Shown one piece after another: positions 50,384-57,781 of a stretch of DNA of 64,000 nt. The number at the start of each line of letters is the position of its first letter. Positions within the stretch are counted from its first letter, which is position 1. The DNA lies in assembly GCA_964396375.1 (NCBI GenBank), contig CAYNEY010000008.1:71851-135850 (forward strand). Reading direction: 5' to 3'. This stretch comes from FEN-1139 sp964396375. GTDB taxonomy: Bacteria > Myxococcota_A > Polyangia > Polyangiales > Polyangiaceae. The translations under genes and the position numbers were made by a program. The notes below the pieces were generated by a model that did not search any database, was not told the DNA's origin, and was given only the letters and a program-made list of their open reading frames with translations.

Positions 50384-51640
50384 TCACTTGGTGACCGGAG
50401 TTCCGTCCGCCAGACACGAGTAGAAGGAATTGTAGCCGTCCCGCGTCGTCACCTGCACGTTGTTCGACCAGGCGCAGGTAGGCATGCAGCAATCCTGCAT
50501 GGTGGTGGTGTGGTAGCCAGAGCTGAACCCAGCAGCCGTCGCCTGCGAAGCGGTCTGCACGTCCGGCTCAGGCGGGGCAACCCCTGCCTGATCGGGCTTG
50601 CAGCCCGTGACCTCGGTGAGGTGCGCCGGGCACGCCACCCGCTTGGCCAGCACATTCCAGTTCTCGTGATAGTAGTGGGCTGCCTGGTTGCTCATCACGC
50701 AGCTGGTTCGCGTGGTTTGCTCGAGATACGCGCTCGACGCGGTGATCTCGTTGCAGGCCGCGGCGATCCGAGTCTGGCAGGAATCAGCGGCTATCAGCGC
50801 ATCACTCAGGTTGTTGCTGGCGTCAGCACAATCCACGCTGTCGGGCCCAGGCTTCACGCCTCCGTTGAAGGCCTGTCCAATCGAAGGATAAGTCGCGTAC
50901 TGGGAGTCTCCGTAGCTCGTGCCAAGTCCGAGATCGGCGTCGCAGGCATTGAAGACACCGAGTCCCCCCGCGCCCATGAACACGTCGAATCCGGTCGGAC
51001 CAGACGCCGCCGTATTCGCGCTCTGCACGATCAACGGCATCGGTGGGGTCAGCGTCGAATTGGTGAGGTAGGTGGGACGCTCGAATACCAGCTGGTAACA
51101 CTGGCAGCAGGAGTTCGGCAGGCCAAGGTCGAGATTATTGAAATCGGGATCATGCCCGACAATCGCGTAGTGGAAGCGTCCTGTGTAACCGTCGTCGGTC
51201 ACCGCTTGCTCCATCTCGGCCGAGAACAACATGTGACGCGGGCAGGCGAACTGGGCAGGCACCCCGGGCTTGCTGCTCGGGTTCTCACAGGCATTGCGTG
51301 AGGTGGGGCCGTAGTCGTTCGAGCAGACGCCGCCGCAGGCACTCGCCGCGTTGCCGGTTCGGCAATCCTGCACCGAGAACTGGTTCGAGCATTCGCTCGG
51401 CGGTGGCAGGGAGTAGGAGCCGGGTCCGCTCACCCCGCCGGTGCCGGTCGGATCGGTGGTCTGCCCCGCGGTGCCAGCATGGCTCACCCCGGTCCCTCCC
51501 CCGGTTGCGCTGGGCATTCCTGCCCCGCCCGCCACCGGAACACCCCCACCTCCCCCTGGCTGCACGGGATCGGTCGAACCGGCGTCGCAGGCAAGCGGGA
51601 GAAGCGCGATGATGAGAGAGGAGAGGAAAAGCAATTTCAT
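50384..51640 (-). CDS. Lipoprotein with circularly permuted GH45-like endoglucanase domain
   Basis: 418 aa. Lipobox LPLAC gives Cys18, followed by a long Gly-rich linker (about 25-75). Residues of about 176-350 follow the core of GH45 endoglucanases: CCQCYQLVF (178-186), MPLIVQSANT (201-210), GPTGFDVFMGAGGLGVFNAC (214-233) and VACPAHLTEVTGC (335-347), in the same order as the fungal enzymes. But the segment that begins GH45 enzymes, TTRYWDCCKPSCAW, occurs here at the C-terminus as TTTMQDCCMPTCAW (378-391). So the domain appears circularly permuted. The two catalytic Asp of GH45 match Asp383 and Asp219. It has about 20 Cys, many likely in disulfides. Activity towards cellulose is an inference from these residues. 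Confidence 0.78.
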   Translation of the reverse strand: MKLLFLSSLIIALLPLACDAGSTDPVQPGGGGGVPVAGGAGMPSATGGGTGVSHAGTAGQTTDPTGTGGVSGPGSYSLPPPSECSNQFSVQDCRTGNAASACGGVCSNDYGPTSRNACENPSSKPGVPAQFACPRHMLFSAEMEQAVTDDGYTGRFHYAIVGHDPDFNNLDLGLPNSCCQCYQLVFERPTYLTNSTLTPPMPLIVQSANTAASGPTGFDVFMGAGGLGVFNACDADLGLGTSYGDSQYATYPSIGQAFNGGVKPGPDSVDCADASNNLSDALIAADSCQTRIAAACNEITASSAYLEQTTRTSCVMSNQAAHYYHENWNVLAKRVACPAHLTEVTGCKPDQAGVAPPEPDVQTASQATAAGFSSGYHTTTMQDCCMPTCAWSNNVQVTTRDGYNSFYSCLADGTPVTK

Positions 51641-51712
51641 GGCGAACCCGTGTTCTAGCCGCAGTAAGCGACCGGGCAAGCCAGCACCCCTCTCTACCTC
51701 GGCTCCACCCCA

Positions 51713-51755
51713 GACAAAACAAGAGCGACCCACCCCGGGGGGCAGGATCGCTCTT
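51713..51755 (-). terminator. Intrinsic terminator of rpmG
   Basis: On the minus strand, AAGAGCGA (51755-51748) pairs with TCGCTCTT (51728-51721), with further GC-rich pairing inside. GTTTTGT follows on the minus strand. It separates rpmG from the GH45-like lipoprotein gene. Confidence 0.75.
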
Positions 51756-51792
51756 CTTCACTCGATTCAAAGAATGTACGAGAGACCGGGGC

Positions 51793-51960
51793 TCACTTGC
51801 TGTGAGGCGGCATCTTCGCTTCCTTGAAGACCACGTGCTTCCGGAGCTTCGGATCGTACTTCTTGAACTCCAGCTTGTTGGTCGTGGTCCGCTTGTTCTT
51901 GTTCGTGTAGTACGTGAAGCCGGTTCCCTCGGTCGACACGAGGCGGATGTTGTCTCGCAT
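51793..51960 (-). CDS. rpmG: 50S ribosomal protein L33
   Basis: 55 aa, a normal L33 length. The sequence starts MRDNIRLVSTEGTG, has FTYYTNKNKRTTTNKLEFKKYD, and ends KEAKMPPHSK, all typical of the L33 family. It lacks the Cys pairs of the zinc-binding form. It is divergent from rpmH across a 157-nt region that would contain promoters for both. The strong hairpin at 51713 closes the transcript. Confidence 0.95.
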   Translation of the reverse strand: MRDNIRLVSTEGTGFTYYTNKNKRTTTNKLEFKKYDPKLRKHVVFKEAKMPPHSK

Positions 51961-52058
51961 AGCGGTCGCGGAGTATCACGCGTCCCGGCTCCGAGCAACC
52001 CGAGAGCCCCCTCCTCCCATCCGTTCAGTCGAGCGGCCCCCCGAGTGGGAGCCAAGCC

Positions 52059-52087
52059 TTGACGATAGGGGGGAGGCGTGGCTAACT
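52059..52087 (+). promoter_or_regulatory. Candidate promoter of the rpmH operon
   Basis: TTGACG (52059-52064) and CTAACT (52082-52087) are 17 nt apart. The -35 is good and the -10 poor. It would give a start about 25 nt before the rpmH ATG. Confidence 0.4.
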
Positions 52088-52117
52088 CCGGGCCCTTCTC
52101 TCGCGAAGAGCTCAGCC

Positions 52118-52270
52118 ATGACCAAGCGCACCTTCCAGCCCAGCAACACCAGCCGGCTCCGGACTCACGGTTTCCGCAAGCGCAAGAAGACCCGCGGAGG
52201 CGAGAAGATCTTGAAGAACCGCCGCCGTCGCGGCCGTTGGCGTCTCGCGGTCACCACCTACCAGAAGTAG
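52118..52270 (+). CDS. rpmH: 50S ribosomal protein L34
   Basis: 50 aa. MTKRTFQPSNTSRLRTHGFRKRKKT is the standard L34 start with a slightly extended basic tail; the protein is almost all Arg/Lys. It begins the rpmH-rnpA-yidD-yidC-khpB operon and ends 1 nt before the rnpA start. The frame is open upstream, but only ATG 52118 gives the known start. GAAGAG lies about 8 nt upstream. Confidence 0.97.
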   Translation: MTKRTFQPSNTSRLRTHGFRKRKKTRGGEKILKNRRRRGRWRLAVTTYQK

Positions 52271-52271
52271 G

Positions 52272-52724
52272 ATGGTGGTCGACTCCGAGCCCCGCAGTCG
52301 ATTCACGAAGAGTCAGCGGATCGTTCGAAAAGCCGATTATCAGCTGATTTTGTCTGAGGGAGTACGGATTCGTACTCCCCATTTCGTTTTGGTGACACGG
52401 CCACGTCCTCAAGATGATGCTGCCGCGCGGCTCGGGTTGATTGTTTCGCGAAAGCTCGGATGCGCGGTGGTGCGCAATCGGATCAAGCGGGTGGTGCGTG
52501 AGGCTTTTCGAAGCAGCCCTCTTGCACACAGATTGCCCCTCGACCTTGTGGTGATCGCCGCCCGCTACACCCCAGACCTGGGGCGCGATGGGGTGCGGGC
52601 GGAGTTCTTGGCCGTTGAGCCGCGTCTCGCCAAGCTTGCCGGCCTGCGTCGGCCAAGTGGCCCTGGTTCGATCGGGGTGGCAGGCATGCCCCAACCGACA
52701 CACACTCGCTCCTCCGGATGCTAG
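52272..52724 (+). CDS. rnpA: Ribonuclease P protein component
   Basis: 150 aa, a little longer than the usual ~120 because of the tail. Protein subunit of RNase P, which trims the 5' leader of tRNA precursors with the catalytic RNA. The RNR motif is in VVRNRIKRVVREAFR, following LGLIVSRKLGCA. The N-terminus has RFTKSQRIVRKADYQLIL. The C-terminal ~25 residues are a low-complexity tail. ATG 52272 immediately follows the rpmH stop. It overlaps yidD by 7 nt. Confidence 0.95.
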   Translation: MVVDSEPRSRFTKSQRIVRKADYQLILSEGVRIRTPHFVLVTRPRPQDDAAARLGLIVSRKLGCAVVRNRIKRVVREAFRSSPLAHRLPLDLVVIAARYTPDLGRDGVRAEFLAVEPRLAKLAGLRRPSGPGSIGVAGMPQPTHTRSSGC

Positions 52725-52978
52725 CTCGGGCGCTCATCGCCTTGATTCGCGTGTATCAGTGGACGCTCTCCCCACTGATCGGCTCCGTTTGTCGTTTTCA
52801 CCCCAGCTGTTCTAACTACGCAATCGGCGCACTTCAGATCCACGGTGTCCTGCGTGGCAGTTGGCTTACTTTACGTCGCCTGGCTCGATGCCACCCGTTT
52901 CATCCCGGTGGTCACGACCCGGTGCCCCCACCACGCCTAGGTCCTGCCCCCGAGACCAAGCTGATCGTCAACGAGTGA
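52718..52978 (+). CDS. yidD: Membrane protein insertion efficiency factor YidD
   Basis: 86 aa. Small membrane-associated protein that helps YidC insert proteins. Family motif: YQWTLSPLIGSVCRFHPSCSNYAIGAL, then LRRLARCHPFHPGGHDPVP. Both family Cys residues are present. It overlaps rnpA by 7 nt and ends 2 nt before yidC, the usual arrangement. Confidence 0.96.
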   Translation: MLARALIALIRVYQWTLSPLIGSVCRFHPSCSNYAIGALQIHGVLRGSWLTLRRLARCHPFHPGGHDPVPPPRLGPAPETKLIVNE

Positions 52979-52980
52979 AC

Positions 52981-54762
52981 ATGGAACGAGGTAGTCTGTT
53001 GCGCTGGGTCTTCATCGGACTCGGAATATTCCTGCTCATCACCTTCTTACCCAAGTGGTTCGGCAGCGACGAGATCGCCATACAACCGCTCCGACCAGAA
53101 AGCGCCGAGGTCCTGGAAGGGCCGAAGGAGCGGCTCTGTGAGCTCTGGACACCGGAGTTTCACGCCGTGCTCGGCACCCGGGGCGGGCGCGTCCAACACT
53201 TCTACCTGCTGGGCGCCAAGTACCGCCACCGCGGGGTGCCCATCGATCTGTCAACCACACCCGATCTCGATCTCCGCGGGTTGCTGCGCACCAACCTCCG
53301 CAACGAGGCGTTGGCTGGAGCCAAAGACCCAATCTGGCAGCTCGATTTCGACTCCCTCGATTTCTCCTTGGTCGAAAACACCGGGAAGAGCTGCGTCTTT
53401 GAGTACCGCGACCAGAAGGTGCTGCTCCAGAAGATCGTCTCAGCCTCCGGACGACCCTTCGAACTCAGCGTCGAGACCAAGCTCACCAACCAGAGTGCCG
53501 AGAAGAAGCGTCACGCGTTCGTGGTCGAAACCTCCGCCTGGCGCAAGCGCAGCGAGGTCGAGGGTGGGATGTTCCGAGTCAGTCCGTTTCTGTCCCACGT
53601 AGAGTGCGTTCCGGAGCAGGGCACGGCCACCCGCCTGCGCCCCGAGGATTTCGAACCCGAGGATTTCAAAGAGCCCGCCTTCGCGCGCTCTACGCTCAAT
53701 CCAGGAGACTGGTACCAGGTGCCGGGCCATCCGGCGGTGGCGGCGGTGTCGAACGCCTATTTCTCCCAGGCGCTGGTGCCCGGCCAGGCGCCAGCCAAAA
53801 CCCGCCCGCTCTGCCAGCTTCAGATCGAAGAGCGCTGGGATTCGACCCGATACAAGAGCGGTCGAGATGACCCGAACGCAGGCTCCATCTACCGTTCTCG
53901 CCTGGTTTTTCCACCACACGAGCTCGAGCCCGGTGCCGAGGCCAGCTATACGCTGTTCAGCTATCTGGGTCCGAAGGAACGCACGGTGCTCGAGGCCGCC
54001 GGAGGTGGAAAAACCCGCCTCATCGAGCTCATCGATCTGGGTTTTTTCGCCTCGATCGCCAAGGTGCTGGTTGGGTTTTTGTTGGCCGTGCACGGTCTCA
54101 TTCCCAACTGGGGCATCGCCATCATCATCCTTACCATCACCGCGCGCCTCCTGCTCTTCCCGCTCGCCATCCCGTCGATCAAGAGCATGATGAAGATGCG
54201 CGAGCTAAAGCCCGAGATCGACGCCTTGAACGAAAAGTTCAAGGACGATGCCCAAGCCAAGGGCCTCGCGCAGATGGAGCTTTGGCGCAAGCACAAGGTC
54301 AACCCACTGAAGGGTTGCCTGCCGCAGCTGGCCAGCATGCCGGTGTGGTTCGCCCTGTACACGACGCTGCAGACAGCGGTCGAACTCTACAACATCCCGT
54401 TCTTGTGGTTTCCCGACCTCTCCCTGCCCGACCCCTACTTCGTCTTGCCCTTCGTGATCGGTGGCACCTCCTTCATTCAACAGAAGATGATGCCAATGCA
54501 GGGCGATCCGGCTCAGCAGAAGATGATGCTGTACATGATGCCGGCCATGTTCACGGTGTTCATGCTGTTTCTGCCGTCGGGGCTCGGCGTTTATATGTTC
54601 ACGAACGGGGTACTTGGCATCATCCAACAGCAGTCCGTGGAGTGGCACGTGCGGCGCACGACCAAAGCCACCCCACCACCTTCCACTTCCGGCAGCGAGA
54701 AGTCCGCGGCTTCGGCCAAATCAGGGCGTGAGCGCGGCTCCGTCGCCAACAGAAAGGCATGA
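52981..54762 (+). CDS. yidC: Membrane protein insertase YidC/Oxa1
   Basis: 593 aa. Inserts and folds inner-membrane proteins with or without SecYEG. An N-terminal helix (LLRWVFIGLGIFLLITFL) is followed by a large periplasmic P1 beta domain (about 40-335) and the conserved C-terminal core: NWGIAIIILTITARLLLFPL, then MPVWFALYTTLQTAVEL, and the later LPSGLGVYMFTNGVLGIIQQ. A basic tail follows. ATG 52981 is chosen; the frame is open back to 52861 through yidD. It overlaps khpB by 4 nt (ATGA). Confidence 0.96.
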   Translation: MERGSLLRWVFIGLGIFLLITFLPKWFGSDEIAIQPLRPESAEVLEGPKERLCELWTPEFHAVLGTRGGRVQHFYLLGAKYRHRGVPIDLSTTPDLDLRGLLRTNLRNEALAGAKDPIWQLDFDSLDFSLVENTGKSCVFEYRDQKVLLQKIVSASGRPFELSVETKLTNQSAEKKRHAFVVETSAWRKRSEVEGGMFRVSPFLSHVECVPEQGTATRLRPEDFEPEDFKEPAFARSTLNPGDWYQVPGHPAVAAVSNAYFSQALVPGQAPAKTRPLCQLQIEERWDSTRYKSGRDDPNAGSIYRSRLVFPPHELEPGAEASYTLFSYLGPKERTVLEAAGGGKTRLIELIDLGFFASIAKVLVGFLLAVHGLIPNWGIAIIILTITARLLLFPLAIPSIKSMMKMRELKPEIDALNEKFKDDAQAKGLAQMELWRKHKVNPLKGCLPQLASMPVWFALYTTLQTAVELYNIPFLWFPDLSLPDPYFVLPFVIGGTSFIQQKMMPMQGDPAQQKMMLYMMPAMFTVFMLFLPSGLGVYMFTNGVLGIIQQQSVEWHVRRTTKATPPPSTSGSEKSAASAKSGRERGSVANRKA

Positions 54763-55445
54763 GTGACATGAGCGACGACGAACAGAAGGTCGTGACCGAA
54801 TCAGACATCGACGAGGGCTGGGAGGCCGATGAGCTCGAGCCATCCGAGCAGGATCAACCCGCCACCGGAGCCGCGGCTGAGCAGCCATCCGAAACGGGTG
54901 AGATCCCACGCGCGGGGCGTTCCCGCAATCGCCGCCGCTCACGCGGTGACGACCGACCCGAGTTGCCCCCCGACGAGCGCGCCGAGCAAGCCCTGAAGTT
55001 CGTGGGCGATGTGCTCGACCAGATGCAAATGGACTGTCGGGTGCGACTGCGACACCCTTCCCCGGACAACACCGAGAATCCTCCGGAGATCGTGGTCGAG
55101 ATCACCGGGCGTGACTCAGGCAGGATCATCGGGAAGAAGGGGCTGGTGCTGGGCGCGATCCAGTTCCTCACCCACCGCGCGATCAACCGCCCGCAGTTGG
55201 AACGGCGGCATGTGCTGGTAGACGCGGACGGTTACCGGTTGCGGCGTGAGGCATCTTTGGCCACCATGGCCAAGCGCCTCGGCAAGCAGGCCGTCGACGA
55301 GGGCAAGATCATCACCTTCGAGCCGATGAATCCTCGCGATCGTCGGGTGGTGCACCTAGCCTTGGCCAAGTTCGAGGGTCTGATCACCAAGAGTGACGGC
55401 GAGGGTGACTCGCGCCGCGTGCAGATCATCCCCGTGCGCAGGTAA
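54759..55445 (+). CDS. khpB: KhpB/Jag RNA-binding protein (KH and R3H domains)
   Basis: 228 aa. An acidic N-terminal region (about 1-65, with SRNRRRSRGDDR at its end) is followed by a KH domain (GRIIGKKGLVLGAIQFL, with the IGKKG loop) and an R3H domain (MNPRDRRVVHLALAKFEG, in which Arg and His of R-x3-H are visible). The Jag-N domain seen in Gram-positive relatives is not evident. In many bacteria it follows yidC; it binds RNA and affects division and cell shape. It starts 4 nt inside the yidC stop. The next genes expected, mnmE and mnmG, are absent. Confidence 0.92.
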   Translation: MSDMSDDEQKVVTESDIDEGWEADELEPSEQDQPATGAAAEQPSETGEIPRAGRSRNRRRSRGDDRPELPPDERAEQALKFVGDVLDQMQMDCRVRLRHPSPDNTENPPEIVVEITGRDSGRIIGKKGLVLGAIQFLTHRAINRPQLERRHVLVDADGYRLRREASLATMAKRLGKQAVDEGKIITFEPMNPRDRRVVHLALAKFEGLITKSDGEGDSRRVQIIPVRR

Positions 55446-55809
55446 TCGGCACAACACGGGATTTGGGACCTCCTCGCTCCGGACACCCACTCATTTCCCT
55501 CTCTCCGGGTGTCGGCACGATCCTTTTCGTCACTTCGCCAGCCGTCGACCCACGGGGGCGGTGGCCTCTGCTTGGCGCGCGAGCTGCCATGCCAGTACCG
55601 GAGAGCTTGCCGTGGCTGCGCCGCTACGGCGGCTTGTCCACCAATCTTCCCCGGTGGTCCTCCACCGCCCCGTGACGCCGTGCTTCTGCCGAGTATTCCT
55701 ACCCAAGGCCCTCGACCGGGTGCTCTTCATGGCCAAAGCTCGTATCTTGTCCTAGCTTTCCGGGGAACGGCACGGTGTTCGGGTGCCGAATCGGGAAAGG
55801 ATCATCACC
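55446..55809. other. Intergenic region without a gene
   Basis: 364 nt between khpB and the LpoB-like gene. Short frames occur in several phases, but none has a start with a ribosome-binding site or recognisable residues. A possible terminator with 7-bp arms GACACCC (55482-55488) and GGGTGTC (55507-55513), followed by CCTTTTC near 55520, may end the yidC operon. A promoter for the LpoB-like gene must lie further right. Confidence 0.5.
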
Positions 55810-56406
55810 ATGAGAAGCTTGGCTCTGATCGCGATGCTTGGACTCGGGACCCTGTTGGCGGGGTCCGGATGCGGACCGACCGCGGTGCGCGGCGACGAGG
55901 TGGCAGGCCTGGATGACCAAGCCATGGGCACAGGGCTCGACCGGCGCGATCTCGAGCGGTTGCTGCACGACAACATGAAGGCCCTGCAGGCTTCCGCGGT
56001 GATCCAACGCTGGCAGACCGAAGAGCGCCCGGCGCTGGCCGTATTGCCGTTTCGGAACGAGACCTCCGAACACGTGGAGAGCGCGCTCGAGGCTCTTTCG
56101 AGCGACGTCGAGACCCAGCTCGTCAACGCCGGACACGTGCGGTTGATCAGCCGTGAGATGCAGACCCAGCTGATCGCAGAGGTGCAGAAGCAGCAAAGCT
56201 TAGCCTATGACCCCGCCAGCGTCACCCGTTGGGGCCAACAGGTGGGAGCGCGCTACTTCGTGACGGGGAAGGTTTTCTCGTCAGACGAGATGTTCGACGG
56301 CGAACGGCGTGTTCAGTATTTCCTCTTCATGCAGGTACTGGATGCAACAACCGGAGATATCCTGTTCCAGAACAAGAGTTCCCTCACCAAGGCGATCGTC
56401 AGCTAA
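55810..56406 (+). CDS. LpoB-like penicillin-binding-protein activator lipoprotein
   Basis: 198 aa from ATG 55810, with AAAGGA about 9 nt upstream. Lipobox AGSGC in the leader. After about 60 residues of linker, the RPALAVLPFRNETSEHVES start and HVRLISREMQTQLIAEVQKQ are typical of LpoB/YcfM-type lipoproteins, as is GARYFVTGKVFSSDE. LpoB activates the bifunctional peptidoglycan synthase PBP1b from the outer membrane. The enzyme itself is not in the window. The next gene starts 2 nt after its stop. Confidence 0.85.
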   Translation: MRSLALIAMLGLGTLLAGSGCGPTAVRGDEVAGLDDQAMGTGLDRRDLERLLHDNMKALQASAVIQRWQTEERPALAVLPFRNETSEHVESALEALSSDVETQLVNAGHVRLISREMQTQLIAEVQKQQSLAYDPASVTRWGQQVGARYFVTGKVFSSDEMFDGERRVQYFLFMQVLDATTGDILFQNKSSLTKAIVS

Positions 56407-56407
56407 C

Positions 56408-57754
56408 ATGTGCTTCTGCCGGTACCTCCTCACCGTGCTCATCCTCGGTGCGCTGGGCTGCGCCGGCCACGCTGCCACCACCGAGGAAGCCCGAAGCGCG
56501 CTGGATGCCGGCGCGCCGAAGGGCGCGCTCGCACACCTGAACGAGCAGCTCGGCGTCCCTTCTGCCGAGAAGTTGCCGACTCCGCTCGAGGACGACCAAG
56601 TGCTGTACGTGCTCGATCGGGCCATGGTCCTCCAACAGCTTGGTCAGCACCGGTTAGTGAGTCGCGACCTCGAGGCTGCCGACAAGCAGCTGATGGTGCT
56701 CGACTTCTCCCGCAACACCGGAGACGAACTCGGTCGCTTTTTGTTCTCGGATGACTCGGGTCCGTACCGCGCACCCGCCTACGAGAAGTTGCTCGTCAAC
56801 ACCATGAACATGATGAGCTACCTGGCACGGAGGGAGCTCTCCGGCGCTCGCGTCGAGGCGCGTCGGCTCACCGTACTCGGCGCCTACTTCAAGAACTCGG
56901 GGGAGGAGGTCCGGGCCTTCATGGGGCCGGGAAGCTACTTGGCGGGCTTCGTCTTCGAGAAGAGCGGACGCCCTCAGGAAGCCTTGCGCCACTACGATGA
57001 GGCCTTGCGGGTCGCACGCTTCACCTCACTGTACGAGCCGGTGCGCAGGCTCTCGACCCTGAGCGGATACCGTACCCCACGCCTTCAGGCGCTGCTCGAC
57101 GGCTCCCCAGCGGAGGTGCTCCCGGAGACCCACGCGACGACGCCACCACCCTCGGAGCTGCTGATCGTCGTCAACTACGGGCGGGTGCCGGCCAAGATCG
57201 CCGAGCGGGTCCCGATCGGCCTTGCTCTCACTTACGCCAGCACGGCGATGAGCCCCGCCGATCGCGCCCAAGCAAACAGCCTGGCTTTGCAGGGCCTGGT
57301 CACCTGGGTCAACTATCCAAGTTTGGAGAAGCGCCGCCCCGCCTGGGACTTCCCCAGGGTAAGCGTGAACGGCGCGGCGGCTCCGCTCGATGCGGCTCTC
57401 TCGGTGGACGGGGCGGCTCGGGCTGCGTTCGAGGAGGTCAAGGGGACCATCGTCGCTGCCTCCATCACTCGGATGATAGCCCGTGTGGTTGCCGGGGAGG
57501 CCGTGCGCCGGACCACGGATGACGGCGTGCTCGGGCTACTCCTCTCCCTCGGAACTCAAGCCACGCTCACCGCCACGGACACCCCTGATACCCGCAGCTG
57601 GTCCACACTCCCAGGCTTCATCGCAATTGGTCGACTGCGGGTGCAAGCCGGAACCCACATGGTGCGGGTCGCGGCCCGCGGACAGGTACAAGACTACCGC
57701 GTCGACGTCCCCGAGGGCGGGTACGCGGCAGTCATCCACACCGTGTTGCGCTGA
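56408..57754 (+). CDS. Hypothetical lipoprotein downstream of the LpoB-like gene (COG3014-like)
   Basis: 448 aa. Start ATG 56408. Lipobox LGALGC at the end of the leader. The middle is helical with TPR-like spacing (VLYVLDRAMVLQQLGQH, LVNTMNMMSYLARRELSGARVEARRLTVL, SGRPQEALRHYDEALRVARF). The C-terminal ~180 residues look beta-rich. A similar lipoprotein follows LpoB-type genes in some proteobacteria, but the assignment to COG3014 is by memory of layout. It is cotranscribed with the LpoB-like gene. Function unknown, possibly cell-wall related. Confidence 0.6.
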   Translation: MCFCRYLLTVLILGALGCAGHAATTEEARSALDAGAPKGALAHLNEQLGVPSAEKLPTPLEDDQVLYVLDRAMVLQQLGQHRLVSRDLEAADKQLMVLDFSRNTGDELGRFLFSDDSGPYRAPAYEKLLVNTMNMMSYLARRELSGARVEARRLTVLGAYFKNSGEEVRAFMGPGSYLAGFVFEKSGRPQEALRHYDEALRVARFTSLYEPVRRLSTLSGYRTPRLQALLDGSPAEVLPETHATTPPPSELLIVVNYGRVPAKIAERVPIGLALTYASTAMSPADRAQANSLALQGLVTWVNYPSLEKRRPAWDFPRVSVNGAAAPLDAALSVDGAARAAFEEVKGTIVAASITRMIARVVAGEAVRRTTDDGVLGLLLSLGTQATLTATDTPDTRSWSTLPGFIAIGRLRVQAGTHMVRVAARGQVQDYRVDVPEGGYAAVIHTVLR

Positions 57755-57781
57755 CCGCGCTCGACCGGCATCCGCCAGAGT

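Noticed and set aside
51961..52117. Possible replication origin next to rpmH
   Set aside because: No DnaA boxes or AT-rich unwinding region; dnaA is absent.
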